Origin: Liquidambar formosana
Taxonomy: Eukaryota; Streptophyta; Magnoliopsida; Saxifragales; Altingiaceae
NCBI GenBank assembly: GCA_039720395.1
Contig: CM077828.1
Location: forward strand, 19,386,717-19,450,716
Direction: 5' to 3'
DNA: 64,000 nucleotides
Both the position numbers and the translations under genes were made by a program. This document shows positions 32,408 to 45,082 of this stretch, in pieces. The stretch's first letter is position 1. Each line of letters opens with the position of its first letter. Below the pieces are notes generated by a model that did not search any database, was not told where the DNA came from, and saw only the letters and a program-made list of their open reading frames with translations.

Positions 32408-33819
32408 TGTGAGTGCACCTTTTTTTTCGCCACGCGCTCGCCCTTTCCTCTTTTACTTGGTGTTTTACCTGCTCTTTACTTCTGATGGTGGTGCTAACCC
32501 AAGGAATTGACATAGGAATGAGAGTCGCCACCTGGAAGGGTCCAGGACCAACTTTGTTCACCAGAGAAAGGTTCGGAGCTAAGGTACATGTTGGGAAGGT
32601 GTTAGGCACCCAACAATGCCCGGTAATAAACCGGCCCTCATTGTGTATTCATTGACCATATTTAGTATTTTAATTTAATCCAAATTGCTTTACATCATGC
32701 AAAACACATACGGATGCCATAACATAAAACAATAAAAAAAAATATATTATATATATATATAAACATGGCATGTGAAGCATGAAGTAAGTAAAAAAAACAT
32801 GTAAAGTATACGTGCATATAATACAATGATCACATGAATAGTAAAAGGGGAAAAGAAGTAATGGAAACAATGATGAAAAAAGAAAGTGATGAAGGAGTAA
32901 TGATTATACCAATAGCAAGAATCCGGGAAATAAGATTATCATGCGTATGCACACTATGAATATGTGTACACATGATTTGTCATGTGCACGCATGGCAGAG
33001 ACATGCGTACACATGACTTCACTATTTTACTTTCCCCATGATTAAACCTGATTTTCCTGCAGAGAGGTTAGTCTGAGCAAATTTTACATGTAACAAAATT
33101 ACTATCTAAACAGCTTATGCAATTCTATATAAAAAAAATATGCTTATACCTCTTGCAAATAAAGCAGGTTGATGTTTAGATTGTCCCTCAGGTCTACTGC
33201 CAACTTGGCAGTGTCTCTTCCTTTGAGTTAGGCAAGCTTTTCCCTTTCCTCACTGATTGACTCTCTGTTATCTTCTCACTATTCTTTCTCTCACCATTCC
33301 TTTTCTATTCAGCATAATACCCTCTCAATATAAGAGTCCTTCTTTTTCTTCCCCCCCTCGAACTCCTAATAGCCCCCTCTATTTATAGGGAAAAATCTCC
33401 GTGTAGGATCGTCACCCCTGACCTCACTCCTCACTCCCTTCTTCATTATAAACGAGGCGTAGTGCCTGCCAGATGATAATTTCCCTCACAGAAAACTATC
33501 CCTGACAACCTCTCGACTCTGATGGAAAGCTGGCCATCTCTTCTCTATTTCTTTCACCTAACATCCCACTTCCCTTTTTTTTTATACGGAAGATTACCTT
33601 CCCCCACTTTTTACACTTCCCCACATCCACCTACCATCCCACTTCTTTCTTCATAGGAGATTCCTTTCCCCACTTTCTTTTTACGCTTCCCTACATCCAC
33701 CTACCGCTCCACTTGCTTGCTTTGCTCGCAGGAAATAGACCCAAATTGACAATAAACATCATAGACCTCATCATCGGGAGCTCACCATCAAAATGTAGGG
33801 ACAAAATGGGATGTCTACA
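32408..33819 (-). repeat. 5' LTR of the Tat element
   Basis: 1412 bp. It contains the promoter TATAAATA (33387-33380 on the minus strand), placing the RNA start near 33355. Confidence 0.95.
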
Positions 33820-33824
33820 GTCCC
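33820..33824. repeat. Target-site duplication of the Tat element, right
   Basis: GTCCC, identical to 18427-18431. Confidence 0.9.
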
Positions 33825-34830
33825 AATTTTGCAAACTTAGGATTTTTCGTATTTTTTAGCCACTATTTTCTAATTTTAAGTAATTTTTATTATTTCCTTG
33901 TTATTTGATTATTGCTTTTCGTTAATTAGTTTCATAGTTGATTTAGACTAGTCCTAGTTGGTTTGTAACCTGATGACAAACATTGGTTATTGATTGACTT
34001 TGTGTAACTAGATAGTTGTGGTACCCGTGCGTTGCTTGGAAGCAAAATTAGAAAAAGACCCACCCACCCATGTCGGTCAATTTTAATATACTTTCAATTG
34101 AATGTTCAGATGCAAATTAAAGAAAGACCATAATTTAATTGAATGTTTGGAAGCAATTTAAAGAATGACCCACAAGCCAATTTTATAATATGCTTTTAAT
34201 TGAATGTTTGGATGGAGAATTAAACAATGAGCCGCCTGCCTGTCTCTGTCGATTTTAGTATGCTTTTAATTGAATGTAGATCAATTTTTAAAATGCTTTC
34301 AATTGAATGTTCGGAAGCAAATTAAAGAAAGACCAGATCGAGGTTAGATAATTCAACTCTATAGAATTGCCGTTCACACGTAAACCCAAATGACGACTCA
34401 TAACTCCTAGATAGCAATTAAAGTATAAAAAGTTAGCTGGAAAAAACCTTGCAAGGACCTCAATATTAGGAGCAAAGCCATCTACATATATGACAAATAT
34501 TAATAGTATTAGGCCGGACCATTTTTATATATATATAAAAATATACGGTTATGATCCCATCAGCACGTGTTGATATAAGTTTATCAGCACTATGCATTAG
34601 GGGTTATACCCCTTTCATTAGTCTAATATACCTCATATCCCACTAATAGTAGACAAGGTATAACTCCCAATGTGGATGTTGATATAAATTATATCATCTT
34701 ATATATGTAATTATGATGATGATCAGATAAACATATGCTGATATAACTTATATCAACACTTGTATTAGGAGATATATCTTGTATATTAATGGGATATGAG
34801 ATACATTGGACTCTCTAATTATACTCTCAA
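33825..34830. repeat. Degenerate tandem repeat and intergenic sequence
   Basis: Between about 34080 and 34340 four or five diverged copies of a unit with TTTTAATTGAATGTTTGGA and GAAAGACC occur, roughly 70-80 bp apart. The rest (TTATATCAACAC-type inverted pieces near 34570-34790) has no gene. Confidence 0.5.
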
Positions 34831-36380
34831 GTACAATATTTCTTGTGTACTTAAGAAGCTCTAGTCGACATCACTAACTATGGCTTTTGTAAAAGCGTGT
34901 GATGAGAAGCTTCAAGGAATTTCTCAGTAGATAACTTGCACGGACGCCAAACAAAATGAAAAATTGTCAATTCAAGTAGTGGTGGCAATTAAAAGACAAG
35001 TCGCTTTTATTTTTGTTATGAATCAGTTTTCTTTGAAATTTAAACGGAGACTAAATGACGCAAGTAGGAAATTTCGCAGGCAGATTTCAAACTTATCAAA
35101 GGCCATCAAATCGGAACAAAAATTTATATAAGAGCTCAAAATTAAAGTTCTATCCCTCTTGGTACCTCATTGGACTTGATTATTTTCCAGATAATTTTCT
35201 CCTTTACTTTGGCTAAGGTCGTCTTTAAGTCCACTAAGTGCCCCTGCAATTGACCACTCGTCCAACTACAGATTTTTTGGTTTGCGAAATTTTTTTTTGT
35301 GAGAGTTAAGATACTAAGGGTCTGTTTGCTTTGTGAAATTTTTTTGGTTTTAACATAGGCACAAACTCACATGCACACACACAAGAGTCCAACTCAGATT
35401 TTAACAACACTATTTTTTATTGGTTTTTAATTTTTTTTAAAAATGAGTAGAAGTAAAGAGAACCTAAAATAAGTAGCATAGAGGAAATAAAAATCAAAAT
35501 TTAAGGTCAGTTTACTTGCTTCCTCTCCCCTGTTCCCAATTTACCAGCCCTGACTTGCATATAAGTGTGTTTTTTTTTTTTTTTTAATAAGCATTTATTT
35601 CATACAATTAGCCTCGACTTGCATACAGTTCGTCTTGTCCATAGACTTGTCAACCGGTCGAATTTGGATTAGATCATGCTATATCCGAATCCGATCTAAT
35701 AAGAAATAATTTCGATCCAATCCGATCCGATAATCCGATGGATCTATAAAATACAAAACTATATCCGAATTTGTTATTTTTAGATATTTGATCTGAAAAT
35801 CCGATCCGATCCGATCCGATAATCTCATAAAATGTTTAGCCAGCAAAAATTGCCATAAAAATGCTTGCTTTCTCAAACAATTTAAGGCCTCATTTGATGT
35901 AATTGACCTTTCTCTAATGTAATTGTCATGAAAATGTAATTGACCTTTCTCTAATTCTACTCTTAAGTACAATACTTCTTGTGTACTTAAAAAGCTCTAG
36001 TCGACATCACTAATTGTAGCTTTTGTAAAACCGCGTGATGAGAAGGTTCAAGGAATTTTTCAGTAGATAATTAGCTCGGACGCCAAATAAAATGAAAAAT
36101 GGTAAATTCAAATAGTGGTGGCAATTAAAAGATAAGTCGCTTTTGTTTTATTTTGTTTTCAATCACTTGTCTTTGAAATTTAAATGGAGACTAAATGGCG
36201 CAAGTAGGAATTTTGCAGGCAGATTTCAAACTTATCAAAGGCCACCAAATCGGCACAAAAATTTTAGAGCTCGAAATTGAAGTTCTAGCCCTCTTGGTAT
36301 GTAATTGGGCTTAATTATTTTCTAGAGAATTTTCCCCCTTTTTTGGCTAAGGTTATCTTTAAGTCCAAATCGGCACAAAA
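34830..36380. repeat. Direct duplication of a WAKL-type flank unit
   Basis: The segment 34830-35240 (TTCTTGTGTACTTAAGAAGCTC, AAGCTTCAAGGAA, GGTGGCAATTAAAAGA) recurs at about 35960-36370 with modest divergence. Between the copies is a patch of repeated ATCCGATCCGAT motifs (35680-35825). No gene is present. Confidence 0.65.
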
Positions 36381-38330
36381 CATTTGAGCACACGTCTAAC
36401 AATTTTATTTTTACTTTTATTTTTATTTTTTTTATGTCTTCCTTTAAACCCTGACAGTCTTAACCTAGTGGTGACTTCTGGTCCCTATGAGTGGATGAGA
36501 TGGTTCAAATGGACTTAATTAATGGCCACGTACATAAAAAATTCTAAAATTAATTTCCTCATAATTCCACTTTTATATGAAAATTTATTTTTGTAATTTC
36601 AAAGCCTTTTGAATATTGTGAGAGTTAAGATACTAAGGGCCTGTTTGCTTTCTAATTTTTTTTTTCAGTTTTTCGTTTTTATTTTTCAATGAAAATAGAA
36701 AACTAATAAAAAAATATGTTCATTTGAAAAAAAAAATTTTTAAAACTAAACAAAAAACTAAAAAGGTGAAAATTTAGGAAACTAAAATGCTGGGATCCCT
36801 ACCATAGTCCTGTTGGAAAATGAATAGAAAGAAAGAACCTACAGAGTAAGAGAAAATCCAAACAATTTTCATTCAAATTTTTTCCAAAAGGACTATGGTA
36901 GGGATCCCAGCAAAAATTTGGACGATTTAATATTTTCTGATAACAAATAGATTGATATTTAGGTTGCATATATTCGGCATATTTTCGTTTTTGGGCAAGC
37001 AATGCCCCCTCAAGCAATCCTTCCAATTCTCTTTATAGGAGAGCAATTTAGGACAAGAGGAAGCCCATTCGGATTTGACTTCTTCCTTGCCAATTACGCA
37101 GTATTTTCCTTCTTTTGGATTTTCATCGTTTAGCAACATGCATATTCCATTTTTCCTACTTTGAAAATGAAAAGCAACAGTATCGGAAACCTGCACGATC
37201 CATCCTCCAAGCGCCAACAGAGTTTTATAAGTCAATGTGAAGGCAATTACCAAAGAAGATTTTAGAGTTTTGATAATTACGTCGAACCCTCGTGGGAAGG
37301 AGACTTTTTAATTTCAAAAAGTGTTTTGATTATTGGATTTTGAAAACATGAATTTAACATGTTGTAGCCGATTTCTAGGTTGGGTTTTTGTAGAGTTTAG
37401 AATTCTCTGATTAACTGACACTTAACCTCCAAAAGGACCAATCTCTTGAAGGAGAGGTAGAACATCTCCTTTGGTCTATGTCATGTATATGGGCTTCCTC
37501 ATTTGTGTGTTGTGTATGTGTGTTTTTCCTATGTGTGTATAACAAAAAAGATATATTTAGAGGTGTAAAGTCCCACATCAACTAGCCAAGATTAGCCTTA
37601 GGAGTTATAAGGTTTCACATCTTCTTCAAGAGTTAGATCTTTTAGAAGTTGAGTGTGGCTTAACTTTATGAATTATTGGGCCCTCCTTTGGTCTAAGAAT
37701 CCTCTAGTTGAACTTTCAAGAGAGGCTGCATGTGTAACTATATGTTTGATGTGGCAATTGTCATGTAGGTTCTACGTGCACGCAAATTTAAGCAAAATTT
37801 TGGATTTAATATCTTTTGAAAAGAAAAAGATTGATATTTAGGCTGCATATTTTTGGTATGTTCTTACACGTCTTATTTAATTATACAAAGTATGATATGT
37901 AGAGCCAAGGGAAATGTATTTGACTTTTCTCTAAATCTTTTTCTTAAATTTTCTTTTTTTTTTTGTGTTAGACATTAGGAGTGAATACATGCAACCACAC
38001 ATGCACCTAAGTAGAGTCAAAACCAAGACCTAATCGGTTGATATACCATATAATATTTCTTCGACGTCATGAATTGGGGCTTTTGTCATAAGAAGCTTTA
38101 AAGAAATCTTCAATAGATATTTTGCTTGGATGCCAAGCAAAAATGTGAATGGTCAATTCCAAAATTATCCCACATTAAGATTTTTTAAACCTAATTGATG
38201 GGAAATAAGTGGTGGCAATTAAAGGACAAGTACATCGCTTTTGTGTTTCTTTTCAATCACTTGTCTTTGAAAATTAAAGTGGGCCAAAATGATGCATTGT
38301 TAGTTAGAACCATAGTTAGTAAAATACGGA
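36381..38330. pseudogene. Relic WAKL upstream flank without a gene
   Basis: About 36950-37260 resembles the WAKL-A and B promoter flanks (CTCTTTATAG, GGATTTGACTTCTTC, TTTCCTACTTTGAAAATG), and 37790-38310 resembles the more distal flank (TTAGGCTGCATATTTTT, CAAAAATGTGAATGGTCAATT). The expected exon 1 on the minus strand is missing. This marks a lost gene copy. Confidence 0.5.
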
Positions 38331-38601
38331 ATGGCATACGTACAAAGTATAATTCGGTTTTTCTTAACAAAAATTCAATGAAGAATTCGGTACAAAAAAT
38401 GGAAATGGAAATAATATGGATATAAGCATATACGGTTATAATATAAATTTCAATTAAAAATTCGAAAAAGAAAATACATGAATGTATTATGTTATTTCAT
38501 TTAGTATATCACTATTAATTACTATTTTATATTGTTTTATTTAAATATTCATAAAATTTTGTTAAAAAATCAATCAAATATAAAATAATAATCAATATTA
38601 T

Positions 38602-38644
<43 letters not shown>

Positions 38645-39266
38645 TATATATATATTTTACATTTGCTTAGTAAAGAATAGGAATTTGACCAAGAAGATAA
38701 CTAAAAATTTATAAGTATGTAAGTCTTGATCTATATATATTTTCACATTTCCTTCCTAAATTATTTTATAGTTTTGTCCTAAAATCATATGAAACGTGGT
38801 CTATATAGCAAAAGAATAGATAAAATTATCTAATCTTTAATTGACCCAAAAAAAAAAATAATAATATAAAGATAGGAGATTATAATAGAAAAATTATAAA
38901 TTAGATCTTGACTTAACAAAATAAAGATAAGAATCAATATATTTTAAATATTGGCAGTAGTATTATCGATGATTATAGTAATAGTCGACTTGTCAACACT
39001 ATAATTAAGAGTATTTTAACAAACGTATAATACGGAATATGTCAAATAAGTGAACCATGTGTTTGTTATTAAAAAAAAAAAAAAATGTGTCTTTTTAATT
39101 ATGTTTGAACTTTGTATGGCAAACATGAGTTTTTTTTTTTTTTTTTAAATACGTACATATGTGTATTATACAATTATAAAATGAGTATTTACTAACTAGG
39201 GTTAGAACATAAATAATTAAATATAGTGGTCGGTTGGGTGTGTGGAACCATTTTCCAGTTTAGGGG
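38331..39266. other. AT-rich intergenic sequence
   Basis: Includes a TA repeat (about 38606-38655). No gene is seen. Confidence 0.6.
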
Positions 39267-39407
39267 AATTTTAGATTGGTTAGGCTACCAGAAAATAATT
39301 ACAGTTCAATCAAAATTACTATAAACTTTCTAATAAATGACTAATAACTTAACTAACAATGACTACTAACTGTAATTATTTTCCGTTAGCCCATCCAATC
39401 TAAAATT
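39267..39407. mobile_element. Small fold-back MITE, copy 1
   Basis: Ends AATTTTAGATTGG and CCAATCTAAAATT are inverted, and the inner GAAAATAATTACAGTT and AACTGTAATTATTTTC are also inverted. Length 141 bp. Confidence 0.7.
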
Positions 39408-39822
39408 CGCACTTATCATTTTTGTTTTTGAAGGCTCCTGAAACGCCATCTAATCTTTTTTGTTTTTTGGATGGACCACCTTATCTTTTTTCCCGGAAAT
39501 TGTCCTCCTTTCTAGGTCCACTAAGTGCCCCTTACAATTGATCTCACGATTTTTCCCAGAAATTGTCCTCCTTTTTTGGTCCACTAAGTGCCCCCTACAA
39601 TTGATCTCACGAATAAAAGTATCCTCTTCTTTTATGTCTTCTTTTTAACCAAGATTGTCTAGTTAATGGTAACTTTTAATTCTTATTATGGGGTACGCAA
39701 TATAGTTTAATTCGATCCACTAAATGACCACATAAAAAAGTAAAATGCTATGGATTCCCAAGTTTCTATTTCTAATATTTCCTTGATGATGTAGTTTAAA
39801 AAAAAAAAAATTTAAATCTTTT

Positions 39823-40375
39823 TTGATGGACCACCTTATCATTTTTCCTAGGGAATGTCCTCCTCTATAATTGCCCCCTGCATTTGATGGCACAGTCTAA
39901 CATTATCCTATTATTTTATGTCTTCTTTTTAACGACGACTGTCTTGAGTTAATGGTAAGTTTTAGTTCTCATGGAGTGGATGATGTGGCTGAATTCCACT
40001 TAATGACCACATAAAAAATTCAAAAATTAATTCATTTCCTAATTAGTCCACTATATTAAGCAAATTATATTTTCTTAATTTGCAACCCTTTTGAATGATG
40101 TAAAGATTTAAGCTACTAAGCTATTGGGTTTAAGAGCCAAAATACTGGTTAATCAACACAATGAATAAATAAAAATATTGGTTAGCATAATGTTAAAGCC
40201 TTAAAGGTCTTCATAAGGGTTAGGTGGGTTAAGGTTGAGTGAAAAAGGAAAGAAACTACATAGGAATAGAAATTTCAAACAGTTTTCATACCCTTCATTC
40301 AAATTTATCCCCAATTCACCATAGGTACCTAAAAATATTGATTATATGTTTAGTTTTAAAATTCAAGATGGTTTC
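39823..40375 (+). repeat. Direct repeat, copy 1 (partner 42280-42832)
   Basis: Shares GGACCACCTTATCATTTTTCC, GACGACTGTCTTGAG and TTTTAAAATTCAGGATGG-type segments in the same order with the partner. Confidence 0.75.
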
Positions 40376-40841
40376 TGTTAGAGATATTAGTCAATTTGTT
40401 AATGTGGGTCTCATGTGTAATTTGAGATGGGTTCACATTGGAATTGTTAATCTTCATATGGATCAAATATGTGTTGATCAAATATTAGAAGTGAAACACA
40501 TAAAACCACACATGCACCTAAATAGAGTCGAAATCAAGACCTAATCGGTTGATATACCATACAACGTTTCTTCAACATCACAAATTGGGGCTTTTGTGAT
40601 AGGAAGCTTCAAGGAAATCCTCAATAGATATTTTGCTCGGATGCCAAGCAAAAATGCGAATGATCAATTCCAAAATAGTCCCACATTAAGATTTTTTAAA
40701 CCTAATTGATGGGAAATAAGTGGTAGCAATTAAAGGACAAGTATATTGCTTTTGTGTTTCTTTTCAATCACTTGTCTTCGAAAATTAAAAGTGGGACAAA
40801 ATAACGCGTTGTTATTTAGAACCATTTTCTAGTTTGGGGGG

Positions 40842-40980
40842 ATTTTAGATTGGTCAAGCTATCAGAAAATAATTACACTTCAATCAAAATTACTATAAAC
40901 TTTCTAATAAATGACTAGTAACTTAACTAACAATGACTACTAACTATAATTATTTTCCATTAACCCGACCCATCTAAAAT
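40842..40980. mobile_element. Small fold-back MITE, copy 2
   Basis: Close relative of 39267-39407, with ATTTTAGATTGG at one end and CATCTAAAAT at the other. Confidence 0.65.
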
Positions 40981-41839
40981 TCGCCCCTGATTTAAGTCTC
41001 AAGGAAGTATTAGGTCTTGGTTTTGACTCTATTTAGGTGTGTGTGTGGTTGTATGTGTTTCACTTCTAATATTTGATCGACACATAAAAAATAAAAAATC
41101 CATTGAAAGCGGTTGCAAATTGGAAAATATAATTTTCTTAATATAGTGGAATCTTTTAATTATTTATGGAGTAGTGCTATTGATTGATCTTTAAATTTTA
41201 TCTCTAATTTCTTTTTCTAATTATGTAACAACAATCATAATCAACACATGACCTTTTTAGTGTTTTCTAAATGCTTGCTATGTTAGTAGCTACATCATCA
41301 GGGAAATATTAGAAATAGAAACTGGGGATTCATAGCATTTTACCCTTTTATGTGATCATTTATTGGATCGAATTAAACTATATCGCCTACCCCATAATAA
41401 GAATCAAAAGTTACCATTAACTAGACAATCTTGGTTAAAAAACAAGACATAAAAGAAGAGGATACTTTTATTCGTGAGATCAATGTAGGGGGCATTTTGT
41501 GGACCTAAAAAGGAGGACAATTTCCGGGAAAAATGATAAGGTGGTCCATCCAAAAAACAAAAATGATTAGATGGCGTTTAATGAGCCTTCAAAATTCTGA
41601 CACTGTGATCAAAATAAAACTAATTCACTATTATTTTTCAATCACTAATATTTGTGGCTTGACGTCTTACAAGTCATGCAAAAAAAAAAAAAAAAAGAAA
41701 AAAAAAAAAAGAAGCCTAATAGCCCAAATCGTCAATCTTCCCGGATGACATGGCAGTGGCCTAGCTAATTAGATTTCCCTGCATATATTTATCTAGCTAT
41801 ACCATATTTAATTGACCTTTCTCCAATTCTACTCTTAAT

Positions 41840-42130
41840 TAAACAGTTGATATACCGTTCAATGATTTTTCAAAGTCACTAATTGGGCCTTTTGTCATGA
41901 GAGGCCTCAAGCAAAAATGCAAAATGGTCATTTGAAAGAGTCCCACATTAAGAATTTTCAAACCTAACCGGAATTATGTGGTGACAATTAAAGAACGAGT
42001 ATGTGGCTATTGTGTCTCTTTTCAATCAACTATCTTTGAAAATTAAACGGAGAAGAAATGACGCATTGTTTGAACAAAAATACAGTGGTTGGGTGTGATG
42101 AACCATTTTCAGTCGAACTAAGTTTCTATA
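41840..42130. repeat. WAKL-type flank unit, further copy
   Basis: Similar to 6120-6850, 38050-38310 and 40560-40830 (AGTCCCACATTAAGA, GGTGACAATTAAAGAACGAG). No gene. Confidence 0.55.
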
Positions 42131-42279
42131 GGAAGTTAGAATTTTGAAGGTGGCTCATGAAACTTCAGCACAAGAAGTTAGAGTTTGAAAGTTTGAGGTT
42201 ACGTAATTGGACTTGCCATGCTTATTGTGGAGTATTTCGTTTGTCCTTTTTTAAAATAAAAACAAATTAAATTAAGTCT

Positions 42280-42832
42280 TTTTTTTATGGACCACCTTAT
42301 CATTTTTCCTGGGGAATGTCCTCCTCTATATATAATTGCCCCCTACATTTGATGGCACAGTCTAACATTATCCTGTTCTTTTATGTCTTCTTTTTAACGA
42401 CGACTGTCTTGAGTTAATGGTAAGTTTTAGTTCTCATGGAGTGGATGATGTGGTTGAAATCCACTTAATGACCACATAAAAAATTCAAAAATTAATTCCT
42501 TTCCTAATTAGTCCACTATATTAAGCAAATTATATTTTCTTAATTTGCAACCTTTTGAATGATGTAAAGATTTAAGATACTAAACTATCGGGTTTAAGAG
42601 CCAAAATACAAGTTAATTAGCACGATGAATAGCTAAAAATATTGGTTAGCATAATGTTAAAGGTAAGGGTTAATTAGGTGGGTTAAGGTTGAGTTAAAAA
42701 GGAAAGAAACCACATAGGAATAGAAAATTCAAACAATTTTCATACTTTTCATTCAAATTTATCCCCAATTCACGATAGGAATACCTAAAAATATTGATTA
42801 TATGTTTAGTTTTAAAATTCAGGATGGTTTCT
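42280..42832 (+). repeat. Direct repeat, copy 2 (partner 39823-40375)
   Basis: Near-colinear with copy 1 by eye. Confidence 0.75.
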
Positions 42833-42849
42833 GTTACAGATATTGGCCA

Positions 42850-44963
42850 AGTTTTGTGAGGGGGGAGGACCTAGCCAACATTAGGTTTGGACTGAAAAAC
42901 ACACGCGCCTACCCAGACCTAGTCGGGCTGGGTGTTAAGAAGACCAACCCATGTGTGTTATTTTTTAAGCAAAATTTCATTTTTGCTAATTAAATTATTA
43001 CTGTTAAGTGTTGTGTTTGTCTGTAATTCCAGAATAGTCATGTTCATAAGACGCATCTAATCAACATGCCTTATGACTGTTTTGGAGAGTCACTTAGAGT
43101 TTATATAAACCTCATTTCACACACAATAAAACACTAAAATTTTCGCAACATTTTTGAGTTGTCATTAGAGAGAAAGTATAAACACAATGGTTCACCAGAT
43201 GCACAGATTGCAGTGCTTCTTCCGTGTGTGCAGATCATTGTATATTAAGAAGCAGACGTCTGAGCAACTCAAAGCACCAAGTGAGAGGCAAAATCTGTCT
43301 TAAAGACATAGCGTCAAACGTTAGCCTTGATCAATCCGCTTCTGTTTCAATCATCTTCTGGTACTGTAAGTTTGTTATATTTCAGAATTTATTTTGGTTT
43401 GTTTGTGATTTAATATATACTTACTGTTTTGGTAGAATTATAAAAGTAACACATATTTTCCAACAGTTTCATAAAACTGGCCTATGGTTCAAGGGCTCTA
43501 GTGTAATTTACTCTTTTTTATTTCAATAGCTAAGATATCATCAGTAATATGTTTACATGTAGTTGTTTAGAACTTCATTTACATACAGCTATGAAATGGC
43601 ATTTGTGAACTTTAAGAACAATAGAGAGAGCTATTGTTTAATTCATTTATAAGATAGTTAGGGTATACAATAAAGTACAAAAAACAAGAGAGAATTCAAG
43701 AAAAACTCAAATAACCCTTTCATCGAAATAGATCCCTCTCTTAAAAAGATGTGCCCTGAATTCATAGTTGAACTTCATGAACCAATCCATATAACCTCAT
43801 GAGATTAGAAAAGAAAAAAAAAAAAAAAAAAAAACCCAATGATAAGAACATCAATCACTCAAAGGGGTTAGTGAAAGTATCCAAATTTTAATACACAACA
43901 AATCTAACAAAACCGGTTGAAATAAATGACCTAAAATTAATTTATTAATGTTAAATTGGCAGCAAAATAATAAGCTATCATAAACTTGAACAACGACCTA
44001 TATGAGAATCAAATTAAAAACTAAATGATGAACTCTCAAAAAACAAAAAAACAAAACATAGTATTATAAATGTAGTACATGGTATTAAAACTTTATTATA
44101 AAATGTAAAATAAATAGAGACTCCATTGAGCCTTTTCAATTTTGGTTTTCTTTTTCCTTGAAACTAGTACATTGTTGTTTTTCAATTTCGGTGTTTTTTT
44201 TCCTTGAATCTAGTACATTGGGCTTATGGTTTGGGCCCAAAGGGCACCCAGGTTTTGTAAGGGAGGACCTAGCCAATATTGGGTTTGGACCCAAAAATAC
44301 CTGCGCCTGCCCACATTGAGCCAGGCTGGGTCGGGTGGGTTCAAAAAGACCAACCCATGTGTGTTATTTTTTAAGCAAAATTTAATTTTGCTAATTAAAT
44401 TATTACTGTTTCATGTTGTGTCTATCTAAAATTCCAGAACAGTCATATTCATAAGTCGCATCTGATCAACATGCCTTATGACTATTTTGGAGAGTCACTT
44501 AGAGTCTATATAAACCTCATTTCACACACAATTAAACATTGAAATTTTTGGAACATTTTTGAGTCGTCATTAGAGAGAAAGTATAAACACAGTGGTTCGC
44601 CAGACACGCAGATTGCAGTGCTTTTTCCGTTCATACAAATCATTGTATCCTATGAGGCAGATGTCTGAACGACTCAAAACACTAAGTGAGTTGCGAAATC
44701 TGTTTTAAGGACATAGCGTCAAATGCTAGCCTTGATCAATCCGTTTCTATTTCAATCATCTTCTCGTATTGTAAGTTTAATTTGCTATATTTTAGAATTT
44801 ATTTTGGTTTGTTTGTGATTTATATACTTACTGTTTTGACATAATTATAAAAGTAACACATATTTTCCAATAGTTTCATGATACTAGCCTATAGTTCAAG
44901 GGGCTCTAGTGTAATTTACTCTTTTTTATTTCGATAGCTAAGATATCATCAGTAATATGTTTA
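42850..44963 (+). repeat. Tandem duplicated 0.7 kb non-coding block
   Basis: The block 42850-43540 (GGACCTAGCCAACATTAGG, GACCAACCCATGTGTGTTA, GGAGAGTCACTTAGAGT) recurs at about 44240-44963. The segment between (43450-44200) recurs at about 48830-49570. A TATATAAACC and TTAGAGAGAAAG context looks promoter-like, but no downstream ORF is recognised. Confidence 0.7.
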
Positions 44964-44965
44964 CA

Positions 44966-45005
44966 CTAGTTTCAAAACCCGTGCAATGCACGGATTTATT
45001 TATAA

Positions 45006-45082
<77 letters not shown>

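Larger units (their letters stand above)
18432..33819 (-). mobile_element. Tat/Ogre-type Ty3/gypsy LTR retrotransposon, 15.4 kb, complete
   Basis: It is bounded by two near-identical 1.41 kb LTRs with TG...CA ends and a 5-bp target duplication GTCCC. On the minus strand the order is 5' LTR, primer site, leader with accessory ORFs, gag-protease-RT-RNase H-second RNase H, integrase, 3' region with accessory ORFs and tandem repeats, polypurine tract, 3' LTR. The second RNase H domain, the G-patch-like segment and the absence of a chromodomain place it in the Tat lineage. By eye the LTRs differ by two substitutions (18528/32505 and 19232/33210) plus a few short indels, so the insertion is recent. 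A one-base frame offset separates integrase from the rest of pol. Confidence 0.95.
39425..41600. repeat. Imperfect inverted duplication centred near 40.7 kb
   Basis: 39425-39800 recurs inverted at about 41285-41600 (sharing GGATGGACCACCTTATC and GATCTCACGAATAAAAG). The segments 40477-40546 and 41010-41080 are also inverted copies, as are parts of 40010-40100 and 41085-41165. No gene lies inside. Confidence 0.7.
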
